Source: Acidobacteriota bacterium
GTDB lineage: Bacteria > Acidobacteriota > Terriglobia > UBA7540
Assembly (NCBI GenBank): GCA_021789565.1
Contig: JAJYJL010000268.1
Span: 1-8,439, forward strand
DNA length: 8,439 nt
Direction: 5' to 3'
The notes beneath the pieces are model-generated. The model worked only from the letters and a program-made list of their open reading frames with translations, had not been told where the DNA came from and made no database searches. Shown one piece after another: positions 1 through 6,327 of the stretch (its first letter is position 1; every line of letters begins with the position of its first letter). Position numbers and translations under genes: made by a program.

Positions 1-1046
1 AAGGCGAACATGGCAATGATGAAGATGTAGACCCACAAAGGAATGTTGCGCCCCACGATCAGCAGGTACAGATACGCGGAAATGAAGAAAAAAGAAGCGG
101 CCAGTACAGGGAGAACAATGGACTTCTTCCGGCGCAGTCTGCTGATGATCCATCCGACACAGAAAGTGAAGAAGGGAATGGCGCCGACATAGATGCCCCC
201 GAAGATGACAGGATTGACGTTGTATTTCTTTCCCAGGCTTGAGGACCAGTTGCGAAACCAGTTCTTCAGCCAGTTGATGCCCAATCGGAATGACGAATAG
301 CCTTTGCCCCGCCCGGACTGATCGTTCAAACCCCAATGATAAGTGGCAAAGCGGATGGCGAATTTGCCGTCCTTCAACTTTTCCATGGCTGCCGGCGGAC
401 CGAACTGGATCAGGAAACCGCGCAGCCCGCCCGAATATGCCTGGAAATCCTTTCCATACCACTTGAAGATGGGACTGACGGTTGCGATGCGCTTGTTTGT
501 ATCAAACCGGTTGAGGGCGGGATTGGCCAGCCACTCGCGCACGTTTGAATCCAGTTGCGCATTGATGTTGTCGGCCGTATAGGCTTCGCGTCTGAGCGGC
601 GGGCAACTGCGCGCTGCGCAAACCAGCGCGGCATGAATCCTGGGATCCTTCATCTCGCGAAGGCGGGACTCGATCTCGTCCAGCGAAACGGCTGCTCCCG
701 CCAGGTGAAAGCGGTGGGCCTTGAAAGGCCGGGACGTATCCCAGATGCTTTGCACCGGGTAATTCTCAACAATCCACTCCATTGTCATGGCATTGTAGGC
801 ATTGATGAGCAGCGCCTTCTTCGCGTCTGGCGAAAGGGGTTGCGATCCCTCCTGGCCGAGACTTGCGACAAAATCATGGAGCTCTTTCCAGTCCTGCTGT
901 TTCAATTTTGTGTAATCAACCAGATGTTGTTGGTTGACGTACTGGTGCAGAATTTTATCCCACAGCGCAGGATTCACATTGGGCAGGTTGCCTGCGCCAG
1001 AGGACACCAAAAGGAAAATCGAAAGTATGGCTGAGTATAGTTTCAA
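1..1046 (-). CDS. Secreted/membrane DUF547-domain protein with C-terminal membrane helices (partial, C-terminus beyond left edge)
   Basis: 348 codons are visible and the frame stays open to the left edge, so the C-terminus is missing. The start chosen is a TTG at 1046: it gives MKLYSAILSIFLLVSSGAGN, a convincing export signal, although no strong Shine-Dalgarno site is seen. Residues about 26-232 match the DUF547 family as I know it. Visible family motifs are INAYNAMTMEWIV (81-93), DPRIHAALVCAARSCPPL (134-151), YTADNINAQLD (156-166), SPIFKWYGKDF (191-201) and YHWGLND (226-232). DUF547 has no assigned reaction; members are exported and some resemble cysteine-protease folds, so the CAARSC segment is worth noting. 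After a basic, Trp-rich linker come three hydrophobic helices (about 269-293, 299-321, 326-348), which would anchor the domain in the inner membrane facing the periplasm. It lies 297 bp downstream of the esterase gene, so co-transcription is uncertain. Confidence 0.85.
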   Translation of the reverse strand, partial: MKLYSAILSIFLLVSSGAGNLPNVNPALWDKILHQYVNQQHLVDYTKLKQQDWKELHDFVASLGQEGSQPLSPDAKKALLINAYNAMTMEWIVENYPVQSIWDTSRPFKAHRFHLAGAAVSLDEIESRLREMKDPRIHAALVCAARSCPPLRREAYTADNINAQLDSNVREWLANPALNRFDTNKRIATVSPIFKWYGKDFQAYSGGLRGFLIQFGPPAAMEKLKDGKFAIRFATYHWGLNDQSGRGKGYSSFRLGINWLKNWFRNWSSSLGKKYNVNPVIFGGIYVGAIPFFTFCVGWIISRLRRKKSIVLPVLAASFFFISAYLYLLIVGRNIPLWVYIFIIAMFA

Positions 1047-1343
1047 GTGACTTGCCGCCCCAGTTGCCGCACAAACCTGAACAACGCAGGAGTTTCGCTG
1101 AGAGAACCAAGCCTTCGCACCGTGCTCCCCTTGGTCTAATGATGAACGGCTGGCTTTTCAGTTACATCAAAAGCATTTACAGGCTTCAAGTGACCTTTGC
1201 GGGAGCGCCCATGGGGAACACGCTAATTGAGCTAATACCAGTCCGCGGGTTTGGGTGCCCCTGCCAAAATCTCCAGGCATTATGCGTGATTGCGTGTTCC
1301 TGTTAAATGACGATCCTCTATCGTGTCACTGTATGGCTCACCT
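1047..1343. other. Intergenic region between esterase and DUF547 genes
   Basis: This 297 bp gap is the longest non-coding stretch in the window. I see no tRNA, no convincing open frame with family similarity and no clear intrinsic terminator for the esterase gene. It holds a 10-base direct repeat TTCAAGTGAC (1042-1051 and 1185-1194; the first copy overlaps the DUF547 start) and a doubled GCTAAT around 1222-1236. The DUF547 promoter should lie here, but no hexamer pair is good enough to name. Confidence 0.5.
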
Positions 1344-3080
1344 TTAGTTATAGTGCCACTGTTTGAGATTTGCGTCTGCGGGTGCGTTGGCGGAGATGTG
1401 GCTGGCCATCATGCGAACCATGTTTGCCTGGTTAGTTGATTGCCAACCATGCCCCTTTTCGGGCCGCCCGAATTCGAACTTGCCATCGTAGTAGGGATGG
1501 GTAGTGCTTTCCAGGAATTTCTGGAGATCGTAGCAGGCCAAATTCAAATAGTAATTGTCCATGTCGCCCACATCAATGTGGATTTTGCCCACCAGGCTGG
1601 GACCAATCTTCGGCCAGTTCCGCCGAAGATATTCCGTGAGATCGTAGCCATGCTCGCGCATGTAGTCGGCCACGCTATGGTCGATTTTTCCGGTGGTCTT
1701 GTCCCAAAGAGGTTTCGGGTAGCCGTCGGCGCCTACCGGGCCATACACCGCTTCCCAGGCTTCGAGCTGCTGGCCGGAGCGGCCATGGCTGCCCAGCACG
1801 TCTTCGAGCTGGCTTTCCTGCTGCTCGGTTGCAGTTACCTGGCCGTCGGTCTCGCGACTGAGGGGCCTGACTGCCGGCAGCCAGCGGTGTCCCGGCGCGA
1901 AAAAGGCGTTGTCGTCGCTGTAGATGTTGATGAGCTGATCATGCCTGAAATCGACAGGATCGGGGTAGAGTGTCCAGGTGCCGCCAAAGAACTTAGGATG
2001 AAAAACCTGCAGCGCCAGCGATTCCCATCCGCCCGTCGATCCTCCCGTGAGCACGCGGGCATAAGGCTTGCGGATGATGCGGAAATGCGTCTCGATGTAG
2101 GGAATCAGTTCCGTCATGATGGCGTCGCCGTAAGGCCCGTTGTTGGCGGAGTTCACAGCGTAGGAATCGTCAAAATAGGGAGTGGGGTGCTGGAAAGTAA
2201 CAGCGATCATGCGCGGAAAGCTGCCGGAGTCCCAGGCCTTATAAAATTGGTAGCCGGTTTCCATGTTGTAAGAACGCATAAGGTCCAACCATTGTCCGGA
2301 TACGTCTTCGTCCGTGGTTGAAAATCTGAACGGCGGTTCCAGTCCAAAGTGCCCCTGCTTGTAGATCACCGGGTAGTAGCTGTCTGGATGCGAGGCGTAG
2401 CCCCTGGGCAGCAGAACCACGGCGCCCATATAGATGGGTCGCCCCCAGAACCGGCTGAGCAATTCGCTCTGGATCTTGAGGTGCTTGATCCAGACTGTAT
2501 CCGCCGGAACTTTAACGGGCGGGATCACCTGCGTCAGGCTCAGCTTGACGTCAAAGCCTTCGGCGGGATCGAGATGGACGCGCTGGACTTGACTGTATAG
2601 ATTGCCCGGTGAGCGGTTAAATTGCTGTCCCTCCCATTGGTCCATGTGCGCCCAGATGGTGTGGCCGTCTGCGCGATGGAACTCAGTGTAAATGTTCACC
2701 ATCGCCTGCACGTAGTAGTCGCCTGTAGGAAGATTTCTCAGGCTGCGCGTCGGGTATCCGAGCGTGCTTCCAGCGATCAAGGCCGGCTGGCCCGGCTTAA
2801 GTTGATGGACGTCCATGCCAAAAAACGGCGGGTGGCTGCCCCATGAGCCGACCTGGAAGCGCGGCTCAGGATTCTGTTCGTCGGAAACCATTACGTAGAC
2901 CCGCCCGGTGATAGGTTTGCTGTGGACCGAAGCCGGAAAAGAAATTTCAAATTTCAGCTCGGGATTTCCTGCGGGCGCTGCTGCGGCCACCGTAGCAGTT
3001 GAAATCAGGATTCCGAGTAGCGCCAGGGTCAGATTCCAGCGCGAACGGTTGTCAATTTTGTAGGACATCATTTTCTCCAT
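1344..3080 (-). CDS. Secreted alpha/beta-hydrolase, putative esterase (esterase D/PF00756-like) with N-terminal beta domain
   Basis: 578 residues from the outermost ATG. The likelier start is the fifth residue (ATG at 3068), because the only good Shine-Dalgarno sequence, GGAG, lies inside the first codons, 6 bases before that ATG. A signal peptide follows (hydrophobic run about 16-35, cleavage near AAAAP). Residues about 40-190 look like an all-beta accessory domain. The hydrolase begins near 195: GYASHPDSYYPVIYKQGHFG, then the nucleophile elbow GGSTGGW with Ser348, a candidate acid in HIDVGDMDN (Asp506 or Asp508) and His544 in EKGHGW. The order Ser-Asp-His is correct for the fold. A long insertion (about 385-495) between the elbow and the acid strand may form a lid. 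The family includes carboxylesterases and feruloyl-type esterases; the substrate cannot be read from sequence. It begins 27 bp (39 bp from the inner ATG) after the permease stop, so it is probably in the same transcript. Confidence 0.88.
   Translation of the reverse strand: MEKMMSYKIDNRSRWNLTLALLGILISTATVAAAAPAGNPELKFEISFPASVHSKPITGRVYVMVSDEQNPEPRFQVGSWGSHPPFFGMDVHQLKPGQPALIAGSTLGYPTRSLRNLPTGDYYVQAMVNIYTEFHRADGHTIWAHMDQWEGQQFNRSPGNLYSQVQRVHLDPAEGFDVKLSLTQVIPPVKVPADTVWIKHLKIQSELLSRFWGRPIYMGAVVLLPRGYASHPDSYYPVIYKQGHFGLEPPFRFSTTDEDVSGQWLDLMRSYNMETGYQFYKAWDSGSFPRMIAVTFQHPTPYFDDSYAVNSANNGPYGDAIMTELIPYIETHFRIIRKPYARVLTGGSTGGWESLALQVFHPKFFGGTWTLYPDPVDFRHDQLINIYSDDNAFFAPGHRWLPAVRPLSRETDGQVTATEQQESQLEDVLGSHGRSGQQLEAWEAVYGPVGADGYPKPLWDKTTGKIDHSVADYMREHGYDLTEYLRRNWPKIGPSLVGKIHIDVGDMDNYYLNLACYDLQKFLESTTHPYYDGKFEFGRPEKGHGWQSTNQANMVRMMASHISANAPADANLKQWHYN
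3062..3080 (-). promoter_or_regulatory. Ribosome-binding site inside the annotated 5' end of the esterase gene
   Basis: On the minus strand the sequence reads ATGGAGAAAATGATG. The GGAG core is 3 bases from the second ATG and 6 bases from the third. The first ATG (3080) has only a weak AGG 10 bases upstream. Translation therefore probably starts at 3068, which shortens the protein by four residues without affecting the signal peptide. Confidence 0.55.
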
Positions 3081-3107
3081 AGAAATGGTGCCTGCGCTCT
3101 ACGTTTC

Positions 3108-3906
3108 TTAGAGGAAGGTATTTCGAAAGACAAGGAACAACGCCAGCGTGGCAAGGACATACCCGAAGAACTGTTTCATTCTTTTCTTGTCTGCCTTAAC
3201 GGAAGTGTGGGCACCGATCCGGGCACCGATAAAGATTCCTGGCATCAGAATCAACGCCGTCTTCCAGTCAATGTGGCCGGCTGCCAGATGTCCCAGGAAT
3301 CTGCCGCTGGCCTTGAGTCCCACCATGAAAGCCGAGCTGCCCACGGCTATATTCATGGGCACTCCAAACAGCAGCACCAGCATGGGCACCTTGAGGATGC
3401 CGCCCGAGACACCAACCATGCCGCTGACTACGCCGGCGACAAAAGCAATGGGAAGGGCCAGTGCAAGGTTGACACAGTATTTTTCAGGCCCAATGCCCCG
3501 GCGCCAGCGGTAAAATCGACCGGGCTTCTCGCCGCAATGATTTGGAATTTCAAAGTGTTTGACCATGAAGAAAGCGGCAACAGCGATCACGCCTAAGCTA
3601 AATGGGGAATCCACCCGAGAAGTGGCCGGAGTATAGTGCGCCAAGAAAAACTCCTAAAGTCGTCGGTGTTTCCAGCACAATGGCCAGAGCCCAGTCAATA
3701 GCGGCGGACTTTTGGATTACCAGCGTGGCCGAAAGCGATGTGACCATAATCAGAAACAGGCTTGTTGAAGCGGCGGTGTAGAATTCGATCCCAAAGAAAA
3801 GCTGGACCGTAGTATACAGAACACCGCCGCCCACCCCAAGAAATGAGAACACCGCAGAAATTGCGAACATCACCAGATAAAAGAAGGCGAAAACCAGGAG
3901 GCTCAT
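3108..3906 (-). pseudogene. TauE/SafE-family membrane permease, split by a single-base frameshift
   Basis: Two overlapping frames together make one TauE/SafE permease. The N-terminal half (3906-3598, 102 residues) starts MSLLVFAFFYLV, carries the family motif FSFLGVGGGVLYT (21-33) and ends LGALYSGHFSGGFPI-stop. The C-terminal half lies in another frame (about 3644-3108) and carries the second family repeat, GMVGVSGGILKVPML, with further helices to the stop. The C frame is N+1. Removing one base from the run of four C (plus-strand GGGG, 3604-3607) gives a continuous GGFPFSLGVIAV join and 265 residues, the usual family length. Intact members move sulfite, sulfoacetate, sulfonate or other small anions across the inner membrane; the substrate here is unknown. 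It could be a real inactivating mutation or a sequencing/assembly error in a homopolymer. Both halves keep conserved motifs, so any decay is recent. Upstream is a 258 bp gap; downstream is the esterase. Confidence 0.85.
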
Positions 3907-4164
3907 GCGGACTCTTTGTCTTAGCTTTGGGAGGACTGGCCCTATAGATGCTTTTCAGGCGGCCACACGCCTTGGTGTCCATTTCCCACACCCGCCAGTT
4001 GACGCGGTCACCGGCGCACCCGCCGAAGGTTTGCGACAACAGTTTACCAGTTTAGCTTAGCGATGGCAGCTCTGCCCTACTTTTCGCCCGCCAGGCCGGG
4101 GGAAGCGGTTTGCGGAGTCTGCCGGTCTTCGTTTTGGCAGACGGTTTCTACAGGGCGGGTGATT
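3907..4164. other. Intergenic region between outer-membrane barrel gene and permease
   Basis: This 258 bp gap separates the PadR/barrel cluster from the permease. Apart from the stem-loop at 4117-4142 I see no RNA gene and no convincing promoter for the permease. Frames that cross it are uninterrupted only by chance and have no recognisable family content. Confidence 0.4.
4117..4142 (-). terminator. Stem-loop just downstream of the outer-membrane barrel gene
   Basis: GTCTGCC at 4117-4123 pairs perfectly with GGCAGAC at 4136-4142 across a 12-base loop. It begins 22 bases after the stop of the barrel gene in the minus direction. No U-tract follows on the minus strand (the sequence continues TCCGCAAACC), so it is not a classical intrinsic terminator. 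It may mark the transcript's 3' end or protect it. Confidence 0.3.
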
Positions 4165-4923
4165 TCAATTAGACTTGGGTCCCCATGTCCAGTAAAGCCC
4201 GAGGTAGGCATAGTTTTCGGTTTGCCCCGCGATGTTGTGCCCGTAAGCAAAAAGCAATTGAAAACCCGGATTTCTGAAGTAGTAGTAGCCGCCGAGATCA
4301 ACCATGGTGGCAGAACGTGGACTGGGCGTGCCGATCCCCTCGGGTCCGTGGTGGAAGACTTCTCCCCCCATCGTCCACTTCTTGCCGATGTCCCTCTGAA
4401 GCAACCATCCGCTGAACGGATAGTCCCGCGCGCCTGGGGCACGGTTGACCACTATTCCACCACCTCCGTAAGTGGTCCAGCGGTCAAAGCTTTTCTGAAT
4501 CCAGATCGGAATTCGCGTCCATAACTGGCCTACACCCAGGCCTCGATCGGAATTGCCGGTTGGCATTTCAAGCATAGTAAACGTGCCGACCATTGGCCGG
4601 TGCCTGGTTTCCTGGATAAAGCGGTATTTGATGCCTGTCTCAATGTCGCCCATTCCAAACGCCGCCGGCCCATCCGATGGGAAGGCTGCCGCAGCGGGAA
4701 CAATCAGATGAAGTTGCACGTTGGGAACTGCTCCCCAGTTGAGTTCCACTGCGGGTCCGAGGGAGTCTGTTTCGAGCCGTGTGGAACCGGCAGAAGAGAA
4801 AGTGTAGAACTCATAGTGCTTGTAGGGGACGGGATCTGGATCGTCGGTTTGGAATGGGGGCCCGGCAAGAAGCACCTTGGGACAACACGCCAGTATAAAC
4901 AAAAGCAAAACGATCAATCTCAT
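4165..4923 (-). CDS. Outer-membrane beta-barrel protein, MetA/phenol-degradation-like 'transporter' family
   Basis: 252 residues. The first 20 (MRLIVLLLFILACCPKVLLA) form a signal peptide. The mature protein begins GPPFQTDDPDPVPYKHYEFY, a start I recognise from a broad family of predicted outer-membrane channels similar to the MetA proteins found beside aromatic meta-cleavage genes. The rest alternates short polar turns with aromatic-rich beta strands, for example IETGIKYRFIQ (94-104), the Gly-rich TTYGGGGIVV (150-159), GGYYYFRNPGFQLLFAYGHN (211-230) and the last strand YAYLGLYWTW (238-247), as expected for a 10-14-strand barrel. A Cys at 13 in ILAC could be read as a lipobox, but the GPPF mature start makes ordinary signal cleavage likelier. 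The ATG overlaps the PadR stop (ATGA) and has GAGG 7 bases upstream, so the two are translationally coupled. The transported compound is not shown by the sequence. Confidence 0.75.
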   Translation of the reverse strand: MRLIVLLLFILACCPKVLLAGPPFQTDDPDPVPYKHYEFYTFSSAGSTRLETDSLGPAVELNWGAVPNVQLHLIVPAAAAFPSDGPAAFGMGDIETGIKYRFIQETRHRPMVGTFTMLEMPTGNSDRGLGVGQLWTRIPIWIQKSFDRWTTYGGGGIVVNRAPGARDYPFSGWLLQRDIGKKWTMGGEVFHHGPEGIGTPSPRSATMVDLGGYYYFRNPGFQLLFAYGHNIAGQTENYAYLGLYWTWGPKSN

Positions 4924-5234
4924 AATTCGTCCTCGAAAAGCTCGCCAAACAGTTCCTTGACACGGAGCCTGGCTGTCTTAAGGGCCTTGCGGCCCGCCGG
5001 GGTGGCCCGGTAAACCCGGCGAAACCTGCCGTCAACCAGCCGGCGTGAAGACCGCAGCAGCCCTTTCTTTTCCAGACCGTCGAGCACGGGATACAGGGTG
5101 CCGGGACTGAGGCGATAACCATGGCGGGCCAGTTCTTCAATCATTCCGAGGCCAAAAATGGGTTCCTCACAGGCATGGTGAAGAACGTGCAGCCGGATCA
5201 GACCCGAAAAAAGTTCGCGCTGGTGGTTCGTCAT
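4920..5234 (-). CDS. PadR-family winged-helix transcriptional regulator
   Basis: 104 residues from the ATG at 5234, chosen over upstream in-frame codons because GAGG lies 5 bases before it and the product then has normal PadR length. The PadR winged helix-turn-helix is clear: LFSGLIRLHVLHHA (8-21), FGLGMIEELARHGYRLSPGT (27-46, running into the recognition helix GTLYPVLDGLEKKGLL at 45-60), and the wing GRFRRVYRATPAGRKAL (69-85). The C-terminal helix ALKTARLRVKELFGELFEDEL is short, typical of small PadR proteins that dimerise through it. Family members bind palindromic operators near promoters and are released by small ligands (phenolic acids in the founding case, drugs or metals in others). 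The ligand here is unknown. The gene sits 31 bp after a membrane-protein gene and overlaps the barrel gene by 4 bases, so it probably regulates its own operon. Confidence 0.92.
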   Translation of the reverse strand: MTNHQRELFSGLIRLHVLHHACEEPIFGLGMIEELARHGYRLSPGTLYPVLDGLEKKGLLRSSRRLVDGRFRRVYRATPAGRKALKTARLRVKELFGELFEDEL

Positions 5235-5265
5235 GAGTTCCTCAATCGCGGCCAACATCCACCGC

Positions 5266-5637
5266 TTACTTGCTGAGCAATAGATCCGCAAAGGGAGGAA
5301 AGGTCAGCAAAAGAGAAAGCCCCAGGAGCACAAAGGCCACCGTATTGACCTTTGCAATGGCAACTGTATTTGATCGCCACCGTCTGGCCAGAATCAACCA
5401 GGATAGCAGCCACACCAGAATGGCAGTGGTGGTTACTCCTGAGAGCAGGCCCGTTGGCAGGTAAAACGTCAACAAGCGCGCGGCCGCCGCAGAGCCGTCT
5501 CCAATCACCGCCAGGATGCCCAACGCGCAGCAGCCGATTCCAGCCGACAGAATCGCCGCGGCGGCGGGTCCGTTTGGAAGCTGGTCGACCGCACTCGAGT
5601 TGTCGCGTTCCGCCTCTCGTGATGGGATAGCGTTCAT
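5266..5637 (-). CDS. Small hydrophobic inner-membrane protein, function unknown
   Basis: 123 residues; I do not recognise a family. The polar N-terminus (1-22) is followed by hydrophobic segments at about 24-45 (AAAAILSAGIGCCALGILAV), 54-64, 66-84 (SGVTTTAILVWLLSWLILA) and 94-113, giving three or four membrane helices. Arg and Lys flank the third segment (RRWRSN). It has a Cys-Cys pair at 36-37 but no haem-binding CXXCH. The start is firm: a GGAGGG Shine-Dalgarno lies 4-5 bases upstream, and the ATG overlaps the preceding stop (ATGA, 5634-5637). Tight coupling to the histidine-bearing membrane protein suggests the two form a complex; that is inference. Confidence 0.8.
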   Translation of the reverse strand: MNAIPSREAERDNSSAVDQLPNGPAAAAILSAGIGCCALGILAVIGDGSAAAARLLTFYLPTGLLSGVTTTAILVWLLSWLILARRWRSNTVAIAKVNTVAFVLLGLSLLLTFPPFADLLLSK

Positions 5638-6203
5638 TTGCCCTCCGATACAAGATGGATTGTGGCTCCGCCCCTGACGGGTGCGTGGTTGTCAATCATC
5701 GCTCCAAAGAAACCCGCAAGGCCACCCGACATAAGCGCGACCAGCGCAAACACCAGCACGGCTGCGCGGACCTGCGGAAACTTCTTCATGACCAGCCGGT
5801 GTTTGGTCATGACGTACGCGACCATCGTGATGGCAATGGGTGCAAACCAGCCCACGTGTTCTTTCCACTCCATGCCGACCCGGTGCCAGCCGGAAGTGCC
5901 CGGTCTTGACAGCAAGAGGCGCTGCGGATATCCGGCAAGGCTTGCAACGCCGGCAGGAGGAATGGCCCGATACCAGGGATAGACGATGTAAGCGCCCAGC
6001 AGCACGGCAATCCAGCCCAGCGCTGGGGTAACAAAAAGGTAAAAACTCCTGAGCGACTGCCCCCTGGCTGTGAGTTCGGATGGTTGCTTGACATACTTTG
6101 ATCTGAACAGCTCAACAATGACGCCAAAGACTGCCATTAAAAAGAAGCCGCCGATGAACATTCCGTGCAGCTCACTGGCTAGTGCACGGACAGAGATTTC
6201 CAT
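5634..6203 (-). CDS. Four-helix membrane protein with conserved-looking histidines, possible b-haem or redox subunit
   Basis: 189 residues from the ATG at 6203. An upstream in-frame extension exists, but GGAGG lies 6 bases before this ATG and the earlier part is not hydrophobic, so the shorter form is preferred. Predicted membrane helices are at about 13-32 (HGMFIGGFFLMAVFGVIVEL), 52-76, 117-133 and 146-170. Histidines sit at helix ends: His13 (ELHGMF), His107 and His116 (WKEHVGW), His136 (MTKHR), His173 (DNHAP). Paired histidines in a four-helix bundle are the usual b-haem ligands, and the upstream neighbour is a c-type cytochrome, so a cytochrome b-like electron-transfer role is plausible. 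I cannot name the family and the haem is not proven. A 52-residue loop between helices 2 and 3 (ending PGTSGWHRVGMEWKEH) probably faces the periplasm. It is the first gene of the compact cluster, with a promoter-like site upstream. Confidence 0.82.
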   Translation of the reverse strand: MEISVRALASELHGMFIGGFFLMAVFGVIVELFRSKYVKQPSELTARGQSLRSFYLFVTPALGWIAVLLGAYIVYPWYRAIPPAGVASLAGYPQRLLLSRPGTSGWHRVGMEWKEHVGWFAPIAITMVAYVMTKHRLVMKKFPQVRAAVLVFALVALMSGGLAGFFGAMIDNHAPVRGGATIHLVSEGK

Positions 6204-6266
6204 GTCGAGCCTCCATGGCTTCATGAGGGGTTTGCTGATAGTTGAAACGCCCCTTTTGACGTACTT

Positions 6267-6298
6267 CGATATTGAATTCCGATATCGGGAACCGATTA
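6267..6298. promoter_or_regulatory. Repeated CGATAT elements and palindrome overlapping the start site, possible PadR operator
   Basis: CGAT motifs occur at 6267 (CGATAT), 6280 (CGATATCG) and 6293 (CGATTA), spaced exactly 13 bases. The central one is the core of a perfect 10-base palindrome CCGATATCGG (6279-6288), and GAATTC (6274-6279) abuts it. The array covers the -10 and the expected +1, an ideal place for repression. Assigning it to the PadR product encoded downstream is inference. Confidence 0.4.
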
Positions 6299-6324
6299 TA
6301 ACCACAGAAATGAAATCGAAGCAA
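6295..6324 (-). promoter_or_regulatory. Candidate sigma70 promoter of the membrane protein-PadR-barrel operon
   Basis: On the minus strand a perfect TATAAT occupies 6300-6295. TTGCTT (6324-6319) lies 18 bases upstream as a moderate -35. Transcription would start near 6288, about 85 bases before the ATG at 6203. The position, between the cytochrome c stop and the next gene, suggests the cluster can be expressed separately from the cytochrome gene. Confidence 0.5.
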
Positions 6325-6327
6325 CCC

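Noticed and set aside
555..1034. A 159-codon plus-strand frame opposite the DUF547 gene
   Set aside because: The opposite strand encodes clear DUF547 motifs throughout, and the plus-strand product is low in recognisable structure.
1185..1194. Second copy of TTCAAGTGAC as a mobile-element or attachment-site repeat
   Set aside because: Only 10 bases are shared with 1042-1051, with no flanking inverted repeats or integrase, so chance is sufficient.
1440..2321. A 293-codon open frame on the plus strand opposite the esterase gene
   Set aside because: It is fully antisense to a gene with an intact catalytic triad and signal peptide. Its product has no family motif, and long antisense frames are common in GC-rich coding DNA.
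3108..3906. Two separate half-size permease genes working as a pair
   Set aside because: Split TauE-like pairs would each need their own start. The C-terminal half has no ribosome-binding site or credible start, and its first residues (HYTPATSRVDS) are not helix-like, whereas one base restores a normal full-length protein.
3695..4039. A 114-codon minus-strand frame upstream of and overlapping the permease
   Set aside because: It overlaps the hydrophobic N-terminal half of the permease in a different frame, and its own sequence is polar and motif-free.
4063..4524. A 153-codon plus-strand frame crossing the barrel gene and its downstream gap
   Set aside because: It is antisense to the barrel's C-terminal strands, has no ribosome-binding site worth naming and has no known domain.
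5231..5695. A 154-codon minus-strand frame overlapping two membrane-protein genes and the PadR start
   Set aside because: Two genes with strong ribosome-binding sites and coherent membrane helices occupy the same region in another frame.
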